Shown in pieces: positions 59,527 to 64,000 of a DNA stretch of 64,000 nt; the first letter of the stretch is position 1; each line of letters begins with the position of its first letter. The position numbers and the translations under genes were made by a program. The stretch is taken from positions 5,834 through 69,833 of the forward strand of contig CAZREB010000023.1 of NCBI GenBank assembly GCA_964599095.1. The letters are read 5' to 3'. Below the pieces are notes generated by a model. It had not been told where the DNA came from. It ran no database searches and saw nothing but the letters and a program-made list of their open reading frames with translations. The stretch comes from SZAS-79 sp964599095. Its GTDB lineage: Bacteria > Pseudomonadota > Gammaproteobacteria > Burkholderiales > SG8-39.

Positions 59527-61113
59527 ATGGACTTCGACTACGTGATCGTGGGAGGCGGATCGGCCGGCTGCGTGCTGGCCGCACGCCTGTCGGAGGATTC
59601 GGCGGCGCGCGTGTGCCTGGTCGAAGCCGGCCCGGCGGACGACGGCATCCTGGTCAAAGCGCCGCTCGGCGTGGCCTTGATGGTTCCCTCGCGCAGCCAC
59701 AACTGGGCGTTCGGGACCGAGCCGCAGCCGGCGCTGAACGGGCGGTGCGGCTACCAGCCGCGCGGCAGGGCGCTCGGCGGCTCGAGCTCGATCAACGCGA
59801 TGATCTACATGCGCGGACACCCGTCGGACTATGACGAGTGGGCCGCGCTCGGCGCGACCGGGTGGGGCTGGAAGGACGTGCTGCCGCATTTCCTTCGCGC
59901 AGAGAACAACGAGCGCGGCGCGAGCGCACTGCACGGCACCGGCGGCCCGCTGAACGTCGCCGACGTCCGCACGCCAAACCCGTTCGCGAAGATGTTTGTC
60001 GAGGCGGCGATCCACGCCGGCGTGCCGGCGACCGACGACTTCAACGGCCCGACGCAGGAAGGCGCCGGCTTCTACCAGGTGACGCAGAAGAACGGCGAAC
60101 GATGGAACGCGGCGCGTGCCTACCTGCACCCCGCGATGCAACGGCCGAATCTCGCGGTGTTCACTGAGTCGAGCGCGTTGCGGATCCTGTTCGAAGGCAA
60201 GCGGGCGGCCGGCGTCGAAATCGCGCGCGGCGGCAGGATCGAGACGCTGCGCGCCGCGCGCGAAGTGTTGATCTCCGCCGGCGCGTTCCAGTCGCCGCAA
60301 CTGCTGATGTGCTCCGGCATCGGCCCGGGCGAGCACCTGCGCGAGCACGGCATCCAAGTGGTCTGCGATTCGCCGGAAGTGGGCGGCAACCTGCAGGACC
60401 ACCTCGACTACATCGTCAACCGCAAGATCGGCTCGACCGACCTGCTGGGAGTCTCGGTGCTCGGCGGCGTGCGGCTTGTGCGCGAGATCCTGCGCTGGCG
60501 CAGGGAGCGTCGCGGGACCGTGGCCTCGAACCTGGCCGAGTCCGGTGCTTTCGTGAAGAGCGAGCCTGGCCTTGCGCGCCCCGACCTGCAGCTGCATTTC
60601 GTGATCGGCATGGTCGACAACCACGGACGCTCGATGCACCTGGGTCATGGACTGTCGCTGCACTGCTGCGTGCTGCGCCCCAAGAGCCGCGGCACGGTGC
60701 GCCTGTACGGGCCGGACGCGCGCCGCGCGCCGGTAATCGATCCGAAGTTCCTCTCGGCGCCGGAGGACATGGAGGGCATGAAGCGCGGGTTCAAGCTGAC
60801 GCGCCGGATTCTCGACGCGCCGCCTTTTTCACGGTTCGCGTCGAAGGAACTGTATACCGCCGGCGTGACGACCGACGCCGAAATCGAGGCCGCGATCCGC
60901 GAGCGCGCCGACACGATCTACCACCCGGTAGGCACCTGCCGCATGGGCTCGGACGAACGCTCGGTGCTCGACCCGCAGTTGCGCGTGCGCGGCGTCGAAG
61001 CCCTGCGTGTCGTAGACTGCTCCGTGATGCCGACGTTGATCGGTGGCAACACCAATGCGCCTGCGATCATGATCGGCGAGAAGGCGGCCGGCATGATCCG
61101 GGCCGCGGCCTGA
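59527..61113 (+). CDS. GMC family oxidoreductase (alcohol dehydrogenase)
   Basis: A 528-residue FAD enzyme with YVIVGGGSAGCVLAARLS, RALGGSSSINAMIYMRGHP, SAGAFQSPQLLMCSGIGPG and the C-terminal active-site segments YHPVGTCRMGSDERSV and LIGGNTNAPAIMIGEKAA. It is related to the enzyme at 47522-49117 but not close enough to be a recent copy. The expected reaction is oxidation of a primary alcohol to an aldehyde, which the aldehyde dehydrogenase 11 bp downstream could take further. A GGGGGGAAG ribosome site precedes the ATG. Confidence 0.92.
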   Translation: MDFDYVIVGGGSAGCVLAARLSEDSAARVCLVEAGPADDGILVKAPLGVALMVPSRSHNWAFGTEPQPALNGRCGYQPRGRALGGSSSINAMIYMRGHPSDYDEWAALGATGWGWKDVLPHFLRAENNERGASALHGTGGPLNVADVRTPNPFAKMFVEAAIHAGVPATDDFNGPTQEGAGFYQVTQKNGERWNAARAYLHPAMQRPNLAVFTESSALRILFEGKRAAGVEIARGGRIETLRAAREVLISAGAFQSPQLLMCSGIGPGEHLREHGIQVVCDSPEVGGNLQDHLDYIVNRKIGSTDLLGVSVLGGVRLVREILRWRRERRGTVASNLAESGAFVKSEPGLARPDLQLHFVIGMVDNHGRSMHLGHGLSLHCCVLRPKSRGTVRLYGPDARRAPVIDPKFLSAPEDMEGMKRGFKLTRRILDAPPFSRFASKELYTAGVTTDAEIEAAIRERADTIYHPVGTCRMGSDERSVLDPQLRVRGVEALRVVDCSVMPTLIGGNTNAPAIMIGEKAAGMIRAAA

Positions 61114-61124
61114 GAGGGACTGCC

Positions 61125-62543
61125 ATGGATGCGAAACCCGATCCCCTGCGCCTGAGATTCGAATCCCAGAGGAGCGCGCATCTCGCCGCACCCGAGGTGC
61201 CGTGGGCGCTGCGCGCCGACCGCCTGCAGCGCCTCAGGCGTCTCGTGGACGAGAACGCCGGCCGCTTCGCCGAAGCGATCAACCGGGACTTCGGCCATCG
61301 CTCGGCGCACGAGACCGACCTGCTCGAAGTGTTCCCCAGCCTGTCGGGCATCGCCCATTGCCTCGCGCATGGCGAAAAGTGGATGCGCAGCCAGCGCCGA
61401 CCGACTGGCAAGTGGTTCAGGCCGGGCACCTCGCGCGTGATTCCGCAGCCGCTCGGCGTGGCCGGCATCATCGTGCCGTGGAACTACCCGTTGTATCTGG
61501 CCATCGGGCCGCTGGCTGCCGCGCTGACCGCGGGCAACCGCGCGATGCTGAAGCTTTCGGAGTTCACCCCCGCGTTCGGTGCGCTGTTCGAAGCGCTGTG
61601 CGGCAAGGCCTTCGCGGCCGAGGAGGTGGCGGTCGTCAACGGCGATGCCGCAATGGCCGCCGAGTTCTCCCGGCTGCCTTTCGACCACCTGCTGTTCACC
61701 GGCTCGACCGCGGTTGGGCGCCACGTCATGCGCGCCGCTGCCGACAACCTCACCCCGGTCACGCTGGAACTCGGCGGCAAGTCGCCGGCCATCGTCGCGC
61801 CCGGCTACCCGATGAAGCGCGCGGCGCGCCGGATCCTGCTGGGCAAGTGCCTCAATGCGGGCCAGACCTGCATCGCGCCGGACTACGTGCTGGTCCCGCG
61901 GGGCACCGAGGATGAATTCATCGCGGGGGCCCGGGCCTGCGTGAAGAAGATGTTTCCCGACATCCTCAGGACGCCCGACTACTCGAGCATCGTGTCGGAG
62001 CGCCACTACCAGCGGATCAACGGCTACCTCGAAGACGCGACCGGGCAGGGCGCTGTCGCGCAGAGCCTCGCCGCCAACGGCGAACTGCCGAACGCGGCTT
62101 CGCGGCGCATCCCGCCGATCGCGCTTACCCGGGTAGCGGACGGCATGCGCGTGATGCAGGAGGAGATCTTCGGCCCGCTGCTGCCGATCGTGCCCTATGA
62201 AGGCATCGACGTCGCGATCGAATACGTGAACGCGCGGCCCCGGCCGCTCGCGCTGTACCTGTTCGACGACGACAAGGCACGCGTGGACAGCGTGCTCGCC
62301 CGCACGACTGCCGGCGGCGTGACGATCAACGATACGCTGCTGCACATCGCTCAGGAGGCGCTGCCCTTCGGCGGTGTCGGCCCGAGCGGCATGGGGCAGT
62401 ATCATGGCTACGAGGGCTTCCTCACGTTCTCGAAGTTGAAGCCGGTCTTCCGGCAGTCGCGCTTCAACGGCGTGGCGTTGTTCAACCCGCCCTACGGACC
62501 GCGCACCGCGAAAATGATCGCGATGCTCAAGCGCTGGGCCTGA
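61125..62543 (+). CDS. Aldehyde dehydrogenase (coniferyl-aldehyde/fatty-aldehyde type)
   Basis: The 472-residue enzyme has IIVPWNYPLYLAIGPLAAAL, FTGSTAVGRHVM, ELGGKSPAI (general base) and NAGQTCIAPDYVL with catalytic C249, then EEIFGPLLPIVPY and PFGGVGPSGMGQYHG. Members of this short subgroup (ALDH3-like) take long or aromatic aldehydes. The frame is open upstream, but ATG 61125 with a GAGGGAC site is the start. It follows the GMC enzyme by 11 bp and precedes a P450, so a hydroxylation, alcohol and aldehyde oxidation route is likely. Confidence 0.93.
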   Translation: MDAKPDPLRLRFESQRSAHLAAPEVPWALRADRLQRLRRLVDENAGRFAEAINRDFGHRSAHETDLLEVFPSLSGIAHCLAHGEKWMRSQRRPTGKWFRPGTSRVIPQPLGVAGIIVPWNYPLYLAIGPLAAALTAGNRAMLKLSEFTPAFGALFEALCGKAFAAEEVAVVNGDAAMAAEFSRLPFDHLLFTGSTAVGRHVMRAAADNLTPVTLELGGKSPAIVAPGYPMKRAARRILLGKCLNAGQTCIAPDYVLVPRGTEDEFIAGARACVKKMFPDILRTPDYSSIVSERHYQRINGYLEDATGQGAVAQSLAANGELPNAASRRIPPIALTRVADGMRVMQEEIFGPLLPIVPYEGIDVAIEYVNARPRPLALYLFDDDKARVDSVLARTTAGGVTINDTLLHIAQEALPFGGVGPSGMGQYHGYEGFLTFSKLKPVFRQSRFNGVALFNPPYGPRTAKMIAMLKRWA

Positions 62544-62574
62544 ACCCGGCCAGCCGGATCAAGAAGGAGTGCAG

Positions 62575-63999
62575 ATGGGCGCAATGCTTCCCGAGACGAC
62601 GGCCACCCGGAACTTCGACGACCTGCCGGCGCCCAGGGGCATCCCGTGGTTCGGCAACGCCCTGCAGATCGACTCGCTCCAGTTCCACGTCACGCTCGAG
62701 AACTGGGCGAAGCAGTTCGGGCCGATGTACCGGTTCCAGGGCGGGCCCCGCAAGCTTCTGGTGATTGCGGACCCGGTGCTCACCGGCACCCTGCTGCGCG
62801 ATCGCCCGGACGCGTTCCGGCGCACCGTGCGCTCCGAGCGCGTGCTGAAGGAACTCGGCACCACCGGCGTCTTCAGCGCCGAGGGCGACGAGTGGCGCCG
62901 GCAGAGGAAGCTCGTCATGAAGGCGCTGACGCCCGAGGTGATCCGCAACTTCTTCCCGACGCTGGTGCTGCTCACCGAGCGGCTGCTGGCCCGCTGGCAG
63001 GCCGCTTCCGCCGCGGGGCGCAAGGTCAACGTGCTGCGCGATCTCAAGGCCTGGACGCTCGACGTGACGATCTGGCTCGCGATGGGGCAGGACATCAACA
63101 CGCTCGAGCACGACACGAACCCGCTGCAGCGGGACATCGAGACCATCTTCAACCGCGTTGCACGCCGGCTGACCTCGCCGATCTCGTACTGGCGCTATTT
63201 CCGGCTGCCGGCCGATCGCGCGGCGGACGCCGCCTCGGCGCGCATCAAGGAAGCGGCCACCGGCTTCGTCGCGCAGGTGCGCGCGCGCATGGAGGCGAAC
63301 CCGGCGCTGCGCGCAAAACCCACCAACCTGCTCGAAGCGTTCGTGGCCGCGCGTGACGAGCCCGACTCCGGGTTCACCGACACGCACGTGATCGGCAATG
63401 CGATCACGATGGTCTTCGCGGGCGAGGACACGACGTCCAACACGATTGCGTGGCTGCTCGATTTTCTTGCCCGCAACCCGGTCGCGGCAGGAAAGCTGGC
63501 CGAAGAAAGCGACGCGATCCTTGGCGGCAACGCCGTGCTGCGTGAGTTCGGGTCGCTCGACCGATTCGCCTACCTCGACGCGGCGGTCGACGAGGCGATG
63601 CGCATCAAGCCGGTGGCGCCCTTCCTCGGCCTCGAGACCAACCGCGAGACCGTGGTCGGCGGCGTGCTGCTGCCGGCGCGCACGCCGATCATCGTGCTGC
63701 TGCGCCTCGCCGGCATGAACCCGGCCGATTTCCCCGAGCCCGAAGCGTTCAGGCCCGAGCGCTGGCTGGGCGAAAAGCCCCCGGCTAACGACGACCCGTC
63801 GAGGAAGCTTTTTCCGTTCGGCGGTGGCCCGCGCTTCTGCCCCGGGCGCTACCTCGCGATGGCCGAGATCAAGATGGCGGTGTCGATGGTGGCGAGGAAT
63901 TTCAGGGTGGTGCTCGACGCCAATCCGCCGGAGGTGAGGGAGCTGTTTACCTTCACGATGACGCCGAGCTCGCTGCCGGTGCACCTCGTTTCGCGGTAG
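62575..63999 (+). CDS. Cytochrome P450 (fatty-acid hydroxylase-like, class of FGGGPRFCPG)
   Basis: P450 of 474 residues. The proline-rich N-terminus LPAPRGIPWFGNALQ, I-helix FAGEDTTSNTIAW, ExxR in DEAMRIKPVAP, PERW and heme loop FPFGGGPRFCPGRYLAM with thiolate C422 are all present. This architecture is like CYP4/CYP102-type and other eukaryote-like P450s and differs from the P450 at 15149. No redox partner is encoded nearby and no fused reductase is seen. ATG 62575 has an AAGGAG site at good distance. It ends one base before the window end. Confidence 0.92.
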   Translation: MGAMLPETTATRNFDDLPAPRGIPWFGNALQIDSLQFHVTLENWAKQFGPMYRFQGGPRKLLVIADPVLTGTLLRDRPDAFRRTVRSERVLKELGTTGVFSAEGDEWRRQRKLVMKALTPEVIRNFFPTLVLLTERLLARWQAASAAGRKVNVLRDLKAWTLDVTIWLAMGQDINTLEHDTNPLQRDIETIFNRVARRLTSPISYWRYFRLPADRAADAASARIKEAATGFVAQVRARMEANPALRAKPTNLLEAFVAARDEPDSGFTDTHVIGNAITMVFAGEDTTSNTIAWLLDFLARNPVAAGKLAEESDAILGGNAVLREFGSLDRFAYLDAAVDEAMRIKPVAPFLGLETNRETVVGGVLLPARTPIIVLLRLAGMNPADFPEPEAFRPERWLGEKPPANDDPSRKLFPFGGGPRFCPGRYLAMAEIKMAVSMVARNFRVVLDANPPEVRELFTFTMTPSSLPVHLVSR

Positions 64000-64000
64000 G

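Overview
The window is a very GC-rich, gene-dense bacterial chromosome segment (about two thirds G+C by eye, not computed). It holds 58 protein-coding genes, most separated by 0-100 bp or overlapping at ATGA, TGATG, GTGA or TTGA junctions. I see no rRNA, tRNA, CRISPR array, phage gene or transposase, and no stretch over 300 bp without a gene. Three Bug-type (tripartite tricarboxylate) binding proteins, a Liv-type ABC importer, a TRAP importer, several acyl-CoA dehydrogenases and an Atu-like acyl-CoA carboxylase together suggest a betaproteobacterium, probably related to Burkholderiales, specialised in oxidising hydrophobic or branched carboxylic acids. This placement is inferred from gene content, not from a marker gene.

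Layout. (1) 1-6146, minus strand: SDR, carboxyltransferase, acyl-CoA dehydrogenase, biotin carboxylase/BCCP and a second acyl-CoA dehydrogenase cut by the window edge. This resembles the acyclic-terpene (Atu) arrangement. (2) 6227-20457, plus: acyl-CoA dehydrogenase, thiolase, hydratase/3-hydroxyacyl-CoA dehydrogenase fusion, nitronate monooxygenase-like protein and enoyl-CoA hydratase. These are followed by an MDR reductase, GST, SDR, cytochrome P450, Baeyer-Villiger-type monooxygenase, methyltransferase, ATP-grasp enzyme and YHS lipoprotein. (3) 20459-24656: two divergent hydrolase-fold proteins whose start codons nearly touch, a Tat-exported DUF3047 protein and a class III cyclase with TolB-like and TPR regions. 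(4) 24756-30713: thioesterase, SDR and aldehyde dehydrogenase on minus, zinc alcohol dehydrogenase on plus, then two Bug receptors on minus. (5) 30787-39761, minus: thiolase, lipoprotein, a second hydratase/dehydrogenase fusion, and a complete Liv-type ABC importer.

(6) 39964-49117, plus: acyl-CoA synthetase, GGDEF protein, enoyl-CoA hydratase, cell-wall amidase, epoxide-hydrolase-like protein, MaoC hydratase, cyclase-family amidohydrolase, SDR and GMC oxidoreductase. (7) 49154-53384, minus: AIM24-family protein with a zinc ribbon, then a DctPQM TRAP importer. (8) 53508-63999, plus: 3-hydroxyisobutyrate-dehydrogenase-like protein; a tightly overlapping block of LeuC-like, LeuD-like, HMG-CoA-lyase-like, CoA-transferase and Bug receptor genes; then GMC oxidoreductase, aldehyde dehydrogenase and a second P450.

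How it may work together: importers bring in acids. The P450s, GMC enzymes, alcohol and aldehyde dehydrogenases oxidise alcohols or hydrocarbons to acids. The acyl-CoA synthetase and CoA-transferase activate them, and two beta-oxidation sets plus the carboxylase branch shorten them. The most interesting candidate is 54498-59445: the gene families fit hydration of an unsaturated branched dicarboxylate, CoA transfer and aldol cleavage, with a dedicated binding protein. Other features of note are two families of intergenic inverted repeats sitting directly after stop codons, a duplicated GC-rich hairpin in the Liv locus, unusual nucleotide-binding motifs in both Liv ATPases, and the absence of any recognisable transcription factor.
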